Source: Anaeromyces robustus
Taxonomy: Eukaryota > Neocallimastigomycota > Neocallimastigomycetes > Neocallimastigales > Neocallimastigaceae
Length of the DNA stretch: 64,000 bases
NCBI GenBank assembly: GCA_002104895.1
Contig: MCFG01000050.1
Span: 97,501-161,500 of the forward strand
Reading direction: 5' to 3'
Each line of letters opens with the position of its first letter. The first letter of the stretch is position 1. Of the stretch, positions 38,681-57,576 are shown piece after piece. Below the pieces are notes generated by a model. That model saw only the letters and a program-made list of their open reading frames with translations, was not told the origin of the DNA and made no database searches. The position numbers were made by a program, and so were the translations under genes.

Positions 38681-40876
38681 TAAAATATTTAATTTACCTG
38701 CAGTAGGATATATTGTTGGATTATCTTCATGATATTTATCAGCAAAAGCTTTTATTACTCTATCTATTTCTTGAGCCTCAACAGGTAAACTATAATTTAA
38801 TAAAAAATTTCTTTATATACAAATATGTATATATATAAATTAAGAATAAGTATTATTTATTTAAATATATTATAATTATATAATTATTTCCTATAAAATA
38901 ATTCAATTATTTCAATCAGTACCTCAATGCTTTATCAATTGCCATTTTTTGAAAATTAATACCTTTCATAAGTATACTTAATATATCTAAATAAAATTGT
39001 GTACTAATTTATAATAATAATATATATATATATATATTAATTCATTGATAAAATATATTTATAATATGATTAATACATATGTTGAAAATATAAAAATTTA
39101 CTATATGAACAGTAAATAATAATATACTTATTAATTATATCATATTATTAAAATTTTAAATAATTCAACATAATTTTTTGAAATAATTTTTCAAAAACAT
39201 GAATTTTATATATTATTATTAATAAAAAATAAATAAGAACAATAAAAATTGATAAATTACCCTTTTGATACATATTTAAATATATTACACTCAGGGGTAT
39301 ATAATCTTAGTCTGTGTAAAAACTTTTCTGGTGTTTCATTTTCCTTTGGTTTTATATCTTCGGGAGAAATATCAAATACTTTTTTTTCTTCATCTGATAA
39401 TAAATTGTTCTTATTTATTTCTCCATCTTTTGTATGACTTGATTTATTAGACAGTGGGGAATCTATTAAACCATATTTATAATGCTTATTACTCGTATTA
39501 TTAACGGATGGCCATAATGACATTTCACTTTGTGTATTATCAATATTATTTTCACAAGAATATGATTTTGAAATAATTTCATTATTAGATTTACTAACTA
39601 TAATATCAGAAGTTATTGAATCTGTTGAAGGTTTTTGTAATTCATTCAAAGATTCCATTTTTTCACTAATTAAAATTTTATAATCATTTTTAGCTTCATT
39701 ATCTTTTTTAATTTCATCATTGTCCTTTATTTCCTCACCTTTGTCATTTTTAGTTTCATTACTGTCCTTTATTTCTTCACCTTTGTCATTTTTAATTTCA
39801 TTACTGTCCTTTATTTCTTCACCTTTGTCATTTTTAATTTCATTACTGTCCTTTATTTCTTCATCTTTGTCATTTTTAATTTCATTACTGTCCTTTATTT
39901 CTTCATCTTTGTCATTTTTAATTTCATTATTATCTTTTATTTCCTCATTTTTGTCATTTTTAATTTCATTATCTTCTTTTATTTCTTCATCTTTGTCATT
40001 TTTAATTTCACTATCTTCTTTTATTTCTATATTTTCATTGTCATTTTTTTCTCCATTATCTTCTTTTATTTCCATATTTTCATTATCATTTTTTTCTTCA
40101 CTATCTTCTTTTATTTCCTTATTTTCATTGTCATTTTTTTCTTCATTATCTTCTTTTATTTTCATATTTTCATTATCATTTTTTTCTTTATTATCATCAT
40201 TTATTTCATTGGATTTAATCATTTCATTTTTATTAGTTATTTCATTTGTATTTTTTATTTCATTATCATTTAAATTTTTACTTTCATTAGAATCTTTGAC
40301 TTCATTAATATTTTTGATTTCATTAGAATTTTTGACTATATTAGTTTTTGTAATTTCATTGGAATTTTCTATTTCATTCTTATTTGTGTTTTTATTGTTA
40401 TTTTTATTTTCTTTTTCTTTTTTTATTTTGTTTTCATTTTTATTTTCTTTTTCTTTTTTTATTTTGTTTTCATTTTCATTTTCATTTTCATCTTTGTCTA
40501 TGTTATTAAAAATATTATTAATATCTCTTTCTAAACTATCACCAAGAAAACTTTGTCTACCTAATATATTTAAACTAAAATTACGATAATTTTGATATTC
40601 ACTTTCTAATGTATAATTTTCTAATTTTTTTCCTTCTGAAATTTGTCTATGTTCTTCTTCTCCAATATTTAATATATCATATATATCAACTATACTATCA
40701 TTATCGTTTTTTTTTTTCGAAATTATTTGGTGTTCTTCTTTTCCAATATTCAATATATCATATATGTCAACTAAACTACCTTCACTTGAACTGTCATCAT
40801 TATTACTATCTGAACTTACTTTCTTTTTACTTATATTACCCTTTTCATTATTTTTTAAAACAGCTAGTTCACTCAT
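34458..40876 (-). CDS. ARF guanine-nucleotide exchange factor, Sec7-PH (EFA6/Syt1 type)
   Basis: Eight exons on the minus strand: 40876-39261, 39003-38923, 38810-38698, 38490-38342, 38141-37980, 37760-36126, 35971-35153 and 35003-34458, in phase, 1706 aa. The Sec7 domain (about 515-665) runs TPEKFLHRLRLYTPECNIFK, MAIDKALRNFLLN, SLPVEAQEIDRVIKAFADKY, then LIMLNTDLHNPKVKNKITIK. Glu577 in LPVEAQ is the catalytic glutamic finger, and the motif-2 NTDLHNP is intact. A split PH domain follows across exons 6 and 7 (GKLSTYWVVLCEDRLILFSN; ESKEMLIDWMNSI), then a helical segment (QKYGEHISKVIRQLRKYKIM). This Sec7-PH-coil order is that of EFA6/PSD and yeast Syt1, which activate ARF GTPases at the plasma membrane. 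Exon 1 and the Sec7-PH linker are Asn/Asp/Glu/Lys low-complexity. Confidence 0.93.
35218..35410 (-). repeat. Coding trinucleotide/hexanucleotide tract (poly-Asn, Asp-Asn)
   Basis: Within exon 7 of the Sec7-PH gene, AAT repeats interrupted by GAT and AAC codons encode about 60 Asn and Asp residues. They lie between the PH domain and the C-terminal helical part. Confidence 0.85.
36480..36900 (-). repeat. Coding repeat tract in exon 6 (Asn/Asp/Lys, Thr)
   Basis: About 140 codons of NDDNN, NDNKNNDD and poly-Thr/poly-Asn composition lie in the linker before the PH domain. The unit pattern (about 8-10 residues, DDNNDNKN) repeats several times at DNA level. Confidence 0.85.
39715..40200 (-). repeat. 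In-frame tandem repeats in exon 1 of the Sec7-PH gene
   Basis: The part nearest the Sec7 domain encodes repeats of EEIKDSNEIKNDKG (14 residues, 42 bases). Further upstream is a related series of about 16 residues, KEDNEEKNDNENMEI. Copies are close at DNA level, so the array expanded recently. Confidence 0.85.
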
Positions 40877-46747
<5,871 letters not shown>

Positions 46748-47753
46748 TTCTTTATGATGATTATTATGATTATTATTATTATTAATTTAAATTCTAATGA
46801 TAATGAAATACTTAATTATATTATTGTAATTATTCTCTTTATTTAGATTATGGTATAATATATATTATATATAATATAATAATTAAAATATATTTTATTA
46901 TTATTATGTTCTTGAATATGAAGGTATAAATATGTTAATCATTTATAAATATGTTAAATATATGATATTTTTGTTTTTATTCTTTTTTTTTATTGTTCTT
47001 CCTTCTTTAATTCTTTCTAATTTGTTTTATCTTATAATATCGTTATCATTTATATTGTTGTTATAATTATTGGTATAATCTAATAATAGATAATAAAAAT
47101 TAAAATTAAAAAAGAAAAAAAAAAAAAAAAAAAAAGTAATAATATAAAATATATAAATATCAATAGAAAACTTGCAATTATTAGAACGAAGAAAACTTAA
47201 AAAATTAAACTATTTCCCGTTAATTTTTTTTTTTCAATATTAATAAATAAAAAGGATAATATATAATAAATATTTGATGTAACATAAAAAATTTAAAGTT
47301 TTTATAATGTTTACTATAATTTTTTTTTATTATTATTTATATTAAATATTCAAATTATATTTCTTTTTAAATTTTTTCATTAATTAAAGAAATGTTTAGG
47401 TATTATTATACTCTAAAAATTTCTTTAATATAATAACATATAAAAATAATAATAATAGAGTTGATTTTTGAAAAAAAAATTTTTTTTTAATTTTTCAACC
47501 AATTATTTAACAATTATTGATGTAAAAATTAAAATAATAAATATTAAATTTATAAAAATAAAATAAAATAAAATATTAAGTAATTTATTGAAATTTCATT
47601 ATTTAAAAAGATAAAAAAAAATTTAAAAATTTGTTTTTGGCTAAAAATTTATCTTTTATATTGATTCATTTATTATTTAAAAATACCCACTTTTGAAATA
47701 AATAAATATAAATATTCATTATAAATCAAATAATTAATATAATTTAAGTTAAA
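46748..47753. other. Divergent intergenic region CFAP58 / BCAS2
   Basis: The two genes start on opposite strands 1.0 kb apart, so this stretch should contain both promoters. It is AT-rich with oligo-A near 47108-47136 and mixed TA repeats. No distinct promoter motif or RNA gene is visible. Confidence 0.55.
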
Positions 47754-48514
47754 ATGGATATTGATAAAGTTATAATAGATGCTCTTCCATGTAATTATAT
47801 TATATATATCACTTAATTTCATTCATTCATTCATTCATTCATTCATTCATTCATTCATATTATTTCAATAATGTTTATAAAATTTTAAAATTAAAGATAT
47901 TAATACTTTTTTTTCTCATTTATATTTACATTCACAATATATATATAAACAAATTAATGTAATATTTTATATATACTAATAGATATTGATAAAGAATATG
48001 ATGATCCAGGTACTATTTTTATTAAAAAAATAATAATAATTATAATTATCAATATTAAATTAAAAAGAGAGGAAAAGAAAAAATATATTCAATTTATAAA
48101 AGAAAATTATTTAATAATTTTAAATTCCAAGTTAAAATTTCTAATTATATATTTTTTTTACTTAATTATTATTCAATTATAAATCAAATAATTCTCAGAA
48201 ATGAAAAAATATGTTGATAACCTAATTGAAGAAGAATTAAAAGTTACAGTAAAAAAAGATACTTCTGAACTTCCAGAAACCATTGAATTATTTGAAGTAA
48301 GAAAATGAAATCATTTAATAAATTATTAAATATATACATATATATAATCTTATGAGTTTTTCAAATGTAATTTAAAAAAAATAAAAAATTTAAACATTTC
48401 ATTAATAAAATATTCTTTAATTATAATAATAATTAATATTGATATATCAAAATTCAAAAAAAAAATATCAAAATTACAATATAATAACACTACTATAACA
48501 ATAATAATTACAAA

Positions 48515-48552
<38 letters not shown>

Positions 48553-49372
48553 AATAAGAATGATGAAATTTTAAAAAATGAAATGGAAAGAATAAAAAAT
48601 GGTGAACCATTTCCACTTTTAGATACCATACGTTATCGTTTATCTGATCCACAAGATCATTCAAATGTAGATGAATGGGTAAATGCTGTTGAAAATTCAG
48701 AAGCTCAACTTGAACATCAATATAATAGGTAAATATAATTTAAAAATATATACATCTATATTATTATCCAACATTTTTAATAAAGAAAAAGAAAAAAAAA
48801 AAAAAGAATTAATATTAATGTAAAATTTTTAAATATAATAATACATAAATATTTTCAATAAAAAAAAAATGATAATATTATAATAAATGTAGACTTATAA
48901 ATTTAGAACTATTAAATAAATTTGGAGCTAACGCTTGGAGATACAATAATTTCCAATTAGAACAAATATTAAATGAAATTAAACAAAAAGTTGATGATAA
49001 GAAAAATAAAATAGTGGATATAAACAAGGAAAGAAAATATCTTCAGGTATATAAAAAGATAAAATAAAATAAAATTTCTAAAATTTCATTGTTTAATTTG
49101 AAATTTAATAAGAATTGCAAATTTCAAATGATTTTAATACTTATATAAATATTCATTAATATTAATGATATATTCATTTATTTATGTATTTATATATAAA
49201 TTTATTAATTTTATATATCAAAAACTAATAAAAAAAATAGACTAAATCAGAAGCTAAATTACAACAATTAGAACAACAATGGAATGAAAATGTATCAAAA
49301 GTATTAGAAATTGAAGCAGCATGTCATAATTTGGAAATGGAAATTAAACAAAAAAAAGAAGCTAAACAATAA
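47754..49372 (+). CDS. BCAS2: BCAS2/SPF27-like pre-mRNA splicing factor (Prp19/NTC complex)
   Basis: Six exons: 47754-47790, 47983-48009, 48199-48296, 48559-48728, 48893-49046 and 49241-49372, all GT-AG and in phase, 205 aa (human BCAS2 is 225). The second exon is a 27-base micro-exon. The product reads MDIDKVIIDALPYIDKEYDD, then KKYVDNLIEEEL, a central LPLL-type segment with NVDEWVNAVENSEAQLEHQY and LINLELLNKFGANAWRYNN, and a C-terminal coiled coil. This matches BCAS2 (VVDALPYFDQGYE; AQLEHQAVRIENLELM; GCNAWKVYN). SPF27 is a core Prp19-complex (NTC) subunit bridging Prp19 and CDC5L during spliceosome activation. The gene itself depends on accurate recognition of a tiny exon between AT-only introns. 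Confidence 0.95.
47818..47857 (+). repeat. (ATTC)n microsatellite in BCAS2 intron 1
   Basis: About ten CATT tetramers lie in the first intron. Confidence 0.85.
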
Positions 49373-49778
49373 AATATTTTATATATTTATATATATATAT
49401 TATTTATTCATACAATAATATTAAAATTTTATTTTAATATATAATCACTTTTTAAAATATATTTAAACATAAATATGAACAACTAATTTATTTATAAAAG
49501 CAATAAAAAAAATTTCATATATTAATTTATTTACTTCATATAAAAAAAATAAAAAATAAAAAATAAAAAAAAAAATTAAAAAAAAAACTGAAAAATTATT
49601 AATAAAAAGATAACTATTATGTTGTGAAAATCAAGGCTTTAATTGATATTATCGTTATTGTAATTGTTGTAATAATTATTCTTAGTTCTTGTAATAATGT
49701 AATAAAATAACTTTAGCATTATTATTTATTATTTGTTTTAATTGTATTATTAATTATATATTATTAATTATTACTGCC

Positions 49779-49808
<30 letters not shown>

Positions 49809-49812
<4 letters not shown>

Positions 49813-49950
49813 TTATTATTACATTATTATTAATAATAATAGTATAGTATTAATGGTAAATTATTATTATTATTATAATTATTATAATTATTATTATAAT
49901 TAATTTATTACTACGTTATTATTAATAATAATAGTATAGTATTAATGGTA
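49809..49950. repeat. Direct duplication, period about 92 bases
   Basis: A segment ATTTATTATTACATTATTAT, followed by an AATAATAGTATAGTATTAATGG core, occurs at 49810. It recurs at 49902 with A/G and T/C changes near its start. Confidence 0.75.
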
Positions 49951-50436
49951 AATAAAAAATTTTAATGATATTGTATTTTTACTTTATATTTTTTATTTAG
50001 TAATAATAATAATAATAATAATTAATATTTAATAACAGCTAATATTACTACTGTTATAGTAAATTTTATTAATAAACTTATCATAAATTAAATTTTAATA
50101 ACAATTTTTTACTATTATACAATTATACTAGATATAAAATGATAATTATTATAATTAATATTATTATCAATCTTTCTTAAATATAAAAAATAAACTAAAA
50201 AATTAAAATGTAAAATTTCTTTTTTTATATATATATTATATTTATTTTTTATTTTATATATATACTATATTTAAATAGTCTATTTTACTACATTATCTAT
50301 TTTTAATTATTATATAAAATATTAAAATGAATATATTTATAAAAAAAAGAACTTCTTCAATCAAAAACATTTTTAATTAACTTATTATTATTATATATGT
50401 ATTATTATTATTTATTATTATTTATTATTATTATTA

Positions 50437-50471
<35 letters not shown>

Positions 50472-50602
50472 TATAATTATTATTATTATTATTATTATTT
50501 ATTTATTATTATTTATTATTATAATTATTTATATATATATATATATTTATTTATTTATTATTATTTATTATTATAATTATTTATATATATATATATATAT
50601 AT

Positions 50603-50670
<68 letters not shown>

Positions 50671-51439
50671 TATAAAAATTAAAATTGTTATTAAATATTA
50701 GTAATTATCTATTTCTTACCAAAATACTTGTTTAAACATTATTAACTTTGATTTTCAATATTTATAAATTACATATATAATGATATATTTTATTTTTTTC
50801 CCCTCTTTTTTAGAATAATCTTTACAAATTATATATTATAAAGTATATAGTATTATTAATTCATCTATTATTTTTACATAATATCCTAAAAATTATTATT
50901 GATAATGTTAATAATATATAAATTAATAAGTCTCTCTTTAATTATAACATCATACAATATAATGAAGTATATCATCAATATATATATATTTTTTTTTAAA
51001 ATATTATAACTTTTTAAAAATATATATTTATATATTTATATTGAATATCTTTATATATTCCATTATATTTTGTGATTTTAAATAAAATAACAACAATTAA
51101 ATTTTAATAAATTGAAACGTAACAATAATTTAAAAGAAAATACCATACCATTTTTAAAATTTTTTTTTTTAAAAATTTTATATAGAAATATATTTTAATA
51201 AATTTTATCAAGTATATTAATAAAATAAATTAGAAATGTATCAAACGAAATTTTTTTTTTTTTTTGAATTTTTTTTTTTAATATTACATTAATGTTTAAC
51301 AAAATTGTGCATTGTGCATGTATATCTAGTTATTTTAATTTAAAAAGTAATTAAAATATACGATGAATTTTTTTTTAAACTATTATTTTTTATATAAATG
51401 TTTTATTATTATCATTAAGTATTAATATTATTATTAATT

Positions 51440-51610
<171 letters not shown>

Positions 51611-53917
51611 TTGTTATTATTATGATTGTTATTATTTTGAAATTTAGTATTTATAAAAACTTGTATAACATTAAAAAAAACTTAATATAGTATTATTCTG
51701 AATATTATTTTATTTTTTGTTTTTTGTTTTTTTTTTTTTTTTAATTTACATTATACTATAAATCATAATAAATATCCCCCAAAGTTATAGTCATATAAAA
51801 TATTTTTATATTATTTTTGTATTCTTTTAGATTTAAAAAAAAAAAAAAAAAAAATCATATTCAGTACTTATAGAATATATAGAATATATATTATAATGAT
51901 TATTAATAATACAATAACAATGTAAAGTTTCATATTTTAATATATAAAAAAAAAACTTAATTGAATATTCAACTTTTCTTTTAAATAGATGTTTGTTTAT
52001 TATTTATAAATTTTTTTACTAAATAATATTAAATATTTATTTTTTTCATATTATATATATAACATTTAAATATGATTTCTTAATCATATTTAAATGTTAT
52101 AATACTTTATGTAAATAATATTCATAAATATTATTTAATATTTTATATTTAAGATAACTATAATAATGTAATTACATTACATTATTATAATAAATATGTA
52201 CATAAAATATATTAAATATCCTAACCATATTTATAGGGTTAGATTATAAATATATACATAATTTATATAATAATTATTATATGAACATTACTTTGCATTA
52301 TTATACCAAATTTATATTTATATAAGATAACATCAAACATAAAAAAAAAGTAGTAAAGCATATGAATAATTTATTCAATATAAATTTTTTTCTTATATAA
52401 ACATATATATTGTATCCAATAACCTCAATAATAATGTTTTAAATTATAAATTGATTATAATAATGACTAATTTCAATAATAATTTTTTATTTTTAAAAAA
52501 CATGATAAACACAATCATAAAATAAATGAAGAGATATATATAAATATGGTTTTTAGTATTTTAAATATTATTTAACTAATAAATGAGCAAAAAAAAAAAA
52601 AAAAACATATAAATAAATATAAACAAAAAATCGTATTATTAATAATGATTATCATAATTATATCTTTAAATTATAATGACAAATACTTAAATAATTAATT
52701 TTTACATTCTTATTTTATTATTAAATTTTTGAAAAAGTATACCATTGTTTACATACATTTTTTCAAATAATAGATTAACCATCATAAAAAAGATAACCAT
52801 TAATTATTCTATTTGTTACTTTTATTAACAATATTAATAATAATCAATATATAGTTTTTTATATTATACTCATGGTAATAATATTATATTTATTGATAAA
52901 TATTATTGTAATATCTAAGCAGGTATAAAAAAAAACACAATTATAATAAATAATCATAAATAACTATAAATAATCATAAATAATAATAAATAATAAATAA
53001 TGTAGATTTATTATATTTCTTTAAAAATTGTGGTAAAATGTTTATTTTAATTTTCATATTCATTTTAATTAATTTTTTTTTTTAAAATTAATTATACTAT
53101 ATTAAGACACTTTTTTACATGAATACAAAAATATTAAATTTAAACTTTATTTAATATTTTTTTGTATAAAATCACTTAAAAGCATTTAAGGAAATTTTAA
53201 TATAAAAATTATCCTTATTTAATTTTTTTCTTTTTTTTTTAAAAAAGTTAATGTTAAAAAGATTAATGTATTATTTAATAATGTCATATAATATAATTAT
53301 ATTTATTATATATATGTTTATAGTTAATAAAAATATTATATATATAATACAATGTAATTATAATATAAGTCACTATTATATTCAAATTTTTTTTAATTTT
53401 TTTTCAAATTTTTTTTATATTTAGTATATGAAATAAAAATTAAAAAAACTACACCCTCTTTTTTAAATAATCTACACCCTATTTTTTTTTAAAAAAAAAT
53501 GTTGATCTAAGCAAAAAAAAAAAAAAAAAAAAGAAGAAATTCAAAAAACCAAAATTTAATTTCAATTTGAAAATAAGAATTTTTACTGTTACTTCTAATA
53601 ATTTAATAAAATAATGTTTAATAGAAGAAAATAGAATATATTACATATTATAATATTTATGTTTTAGTATTTTCTGTATTGAGATATATAATTTTTTTTT
53701 TTTTATAAAATAGATAATACAAAAAAAAAGAATAAAAAAATAAAAAGGAATAATTGTATTAGAATTAATAATTGTATTAGAATTACTTTTGTATAAACTT
53801 TTTTATATGGTTTTATTTTATTTTATTTTATTTTTTTAAAATGTATTAAATTATTTGTAAATTCAATAATTGAAATTTCTTTTAAAATAATTGAATTATA
53901 GCCTGATATTGTAAAAT

Positions 53918-53992
53918 TTACTTAGAACATGTGACAGTAATGAAAATATTATTAGGACAATTGTGAGTACTACTGTCACATTTGCTAAGTAA
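53918..53992. repeat. Long imperfect hairpin with GC-rich arms
   Basis: TTACTTAG (53918-53925) pairs with CTAAGTAA (53985-53992). After a 5-base internal loop on each side, GTGACAGTA (53931-53939) pairs with TACTGTCAC (53971-53979), closing a loop of about 31 bases. The arms are much richer in G and C than 5 kb of surrounding sequence. It could be an RNA with a stem-loop (precursor-like) or a small inverted-repeat element. No boxes of a known RNA class are visible. Confidence 0.6.
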
Positions 53993-56900
53993 TATTGTTT
54001 TATAGAAATATATATATGGTTAAATATATTAATTAATAAGAATATATTTCTAAAAATTAATAATAGATGATAATAAGAATTAGCATTAATATATATAATA
54101 TAATATATATATATTTTATTTAGTAGATATTCTATCTTTAAATAAAATATTGCAAGTAACCAACAACTAATATATATATTTATTTTTTTTTTTTAATTTT
54201 TTTTTTTTTTTTTATTTGGATTATATTTGTAATGTTTGAAACTTTTCGTTTAAATTTGAAAAATTTAGTTTAGTTTCCATAGTATAATAACAAATTTTAT
54301 TTAAATTATCTAATAATTATAATAAAGGAAAAAGATTATCATAAATAAAAAAATTGGATTATCAATTATTATAATTTTAATTAAGGTTATTATAAAACTT
54401 TATCCTCTATTCCTTAAGTATTTTAATCTTCAATTTTTTTTTTTTAAATAAAAAAAATACCAAATATAGGACAGATTTATAAATATTTCTAATAATAGAA
54501 TGATAAAATTAAAAATTACACATGTCATTTTTTGATAATTCTTATTAGAAAAATATTTAGTATTTTATTCAATGTTATATGTTTTAATTGTTGATATATC
54601 AGTATTATCAAAAGTAACAATATTATAATAGATAAATATTATTAAATATTATATTATTAAAACTATTAGTATATATATTATATTTCTATAATTTTTTAAT
54701 ATTTTTTTTAATAAGCATTATAATAATATTTAATAATCATTATAATAATATTTAATAATAATAATAGAATATTTAATAAGAATTATAATAAGATAACAAT
54801 CATAATATTATAATAATATATAATGCAATATCAATATACTTTATATTATATTAAATATTTAATATTATTTAACATTACCAACAAAAGTAAATAATAAAGC
54901 TTATTTTTTTTTATTAGAACCAATTATATAAATATTCATATTTTTAATCAATATACAATAGTTTTTTTTTTTTTTTACATTTACATTATTTTTGTTAATA
55001 TGAAAGGACAATTTTTTTTTTAAAGAAATTTTACCAATCGTATATTTAATTTCATATTTATTCCAATTAAAAGTAAAAAACATTTATTAGACTTAAATGT
55101 GTTAAAAAAAAATTAATTCTAATAAATAATTCTAATAAATATTTTAATGTCATATAATAAAAAATAAAAATATTAAATGAATATGGATTTATAAAACATT
55201 CTACATATTTATTTTTTAATAAGTTATTCTTTTTTTTTATATTATATAATTGATTTACAATAAAATTTTTTATTTCATTACATTTTATTAGAAAAAACAG
55301 TATTTATCTATGTCTATATCATTGCAGTTATATATTATTTATTCTTATAATTTAATTTTATTATCTATATTTTATTTTCAATTGTTTTAGAATTGATAGA
55401 AAAAAAGTATTTTGGTTCTTCTACGTAGAATACAATTTTTGATTTCTTATTGGTTATAAATATGTAATAAAATTAATAAAATTAATAAATAAATAAATAA
55501 ATAAATGAATGAATGAATAAATAAATAATTAAATAAGTAAATAAACTTAATAATAATAGGCTAAGAAAAAATTTAATATATAAATATAAAAAAGCTTAAT
55601 AATAAAATTGTCTAATATATTTTTATATTTTATGCTGGACTATTTTTTAATAGACAATAATTTTTTTTTAATAAGAATTATATATTATATTATATTATAT
55701 ATATCAGTAGATTTATAATAATATATTAATAAATAATAAATAAATAATAAATAAATAATAAAATAATTATTATAATAAAATATTAATAAAAAAAACTAAA
55801 AAATTTAATAATTAATAATAAATAATAAATAATAAATAATAATTAATAAATAATAATAAATAATAATAAATAACAATAAATAATAATAAATAATAATAAA
55901 TAATATATATAGTATTATTATATATAATGTTATATATATTATCTTTTTTATATAATTAAATATCATATAGAATTATATAGTATGGAATGTATATATGTTA
56001 TTATAATTATACTATTTATAATATTTTAAATAATAATTAATAAGAGTTTATTATTATTATTATTAAATAATTATTCATTTATAATATTCTTAATAATAAT
56101 AATTAATAGTTTTTATATAATAAATATTTATTAATCTATATTTTTTTAAGATTAAAAAATAATAAAGTATATTAATATTAATGCAATAATATATATTATT
56201 ATTATATATTATTATATGATTATTGTATATATTTATATAAATTTTAGATAAGGAAAAAATAGGCTTTTTACTTAATATTAATAATAAAAAAATTATTTAA
56301 TATCAATTATATTTAATATAACATATTTATTATAATAATATATATAATTATATACAATATTATATTATAATAATATATATAATTATATACTATATATAAT
56401 TATATCATATATATATTATATATAGTAATAATTATAATAATATTTAATAATATTTAATAATATTTAATATTATTTAATATTAATAATAATAATAGTAAAT
56501 ATAGTTTATTCAGTAAAAATTAAATATGTACAAAAATAATAATTAATTTAAGAGTAATCATATGTATTAAATCAACAAATTATATAATATGTAAATAAAC
56601 GAATAAATAAATATAAATTAAATAAAACTTTATATTATCATTATAATTATAATATAAATAATTATAATGAATGATAAATATATATGAAATTTATTATATA
56701 ATCCTTAAATAAAGTTGTAAGAATAAAACCTAATTATTCTTATTATATTTATTATTATTTCTATAATATTATTTCTATATAATATCTTTTTTTTTTTATG
56801 TATTATTATTTCATAATAACAGTTCTAATTATAATAATTATAATAATTTAATAATAATTTTTTTATTTGTTTATTAAAAGGGATTAAATACTCTGTATAA

Positions 56901-57545
56901 TTTTTTTTATTCAAATGGCTAATTTTATAATAAAATAGATATGATGGAAAAATTCAGTTAGTATTTCATTAGAGGGGAAAAAAATATGAAAGAATGTTAG
57001 TAGGTATTTTTAGATAATTCTTTTTATAATACTTAATCAAGGACTAAATCAATTTAATAATAAATATTTAATAATAATATTAAAAAAAATTTAATATTTA
57101 ATTAATAATTAATATTAATATTAATAAATAATTAATTTAATAGTAATAATTAATAAATAAATAAATGAATGAATAACTAACTAGATAAATAAATGAATAA
57201 CTAAATAAATAATAACTTAAATAAATAAATAAATGAATAAATAATAAATAAATAGCTATTAAATAAATAAATAACTAAATAATAAGTAAATAAATGATAA
57301 TAAGTAAATAAATAAATTATACTAAAAAAAATTTTTTTTAAAAAATGAATACATTTTTTTATTAATATTTATTGTCTATTATTTTTATTATAATTAAAAT
57401 AAATAAAAAAAGTCTAAATAATTAAAGTATTTAATATATTATTATATATTTGAATTGATGTATTATAAGATTATTCATTATTTAAAATATTTAATTATAA
57501 TGGACAACTTTTTTTTTATTATAAAATTTTTAATTAATTAATTAA

Positions 57546-57576
<31 letters not shown>

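Noticed and set aside
39720-40589. Plus-strand 289-codon frame (Phe/Ile/Ser/Leu repeats)
   Set aside because: It is antisense to the Glu/Lys/Asn repeat region of Sec7-PH exon 1, which joins in phase to the Sec7 domain; the repeats alone create the open frame.
54901-55083. 60-codon minus-strand frame in the desert
   Set aside because: Composition is Lys/Asn/Ile-rich with a poly-Lys tract; no motif, splice partner or good start context. A chance frame is more likely.
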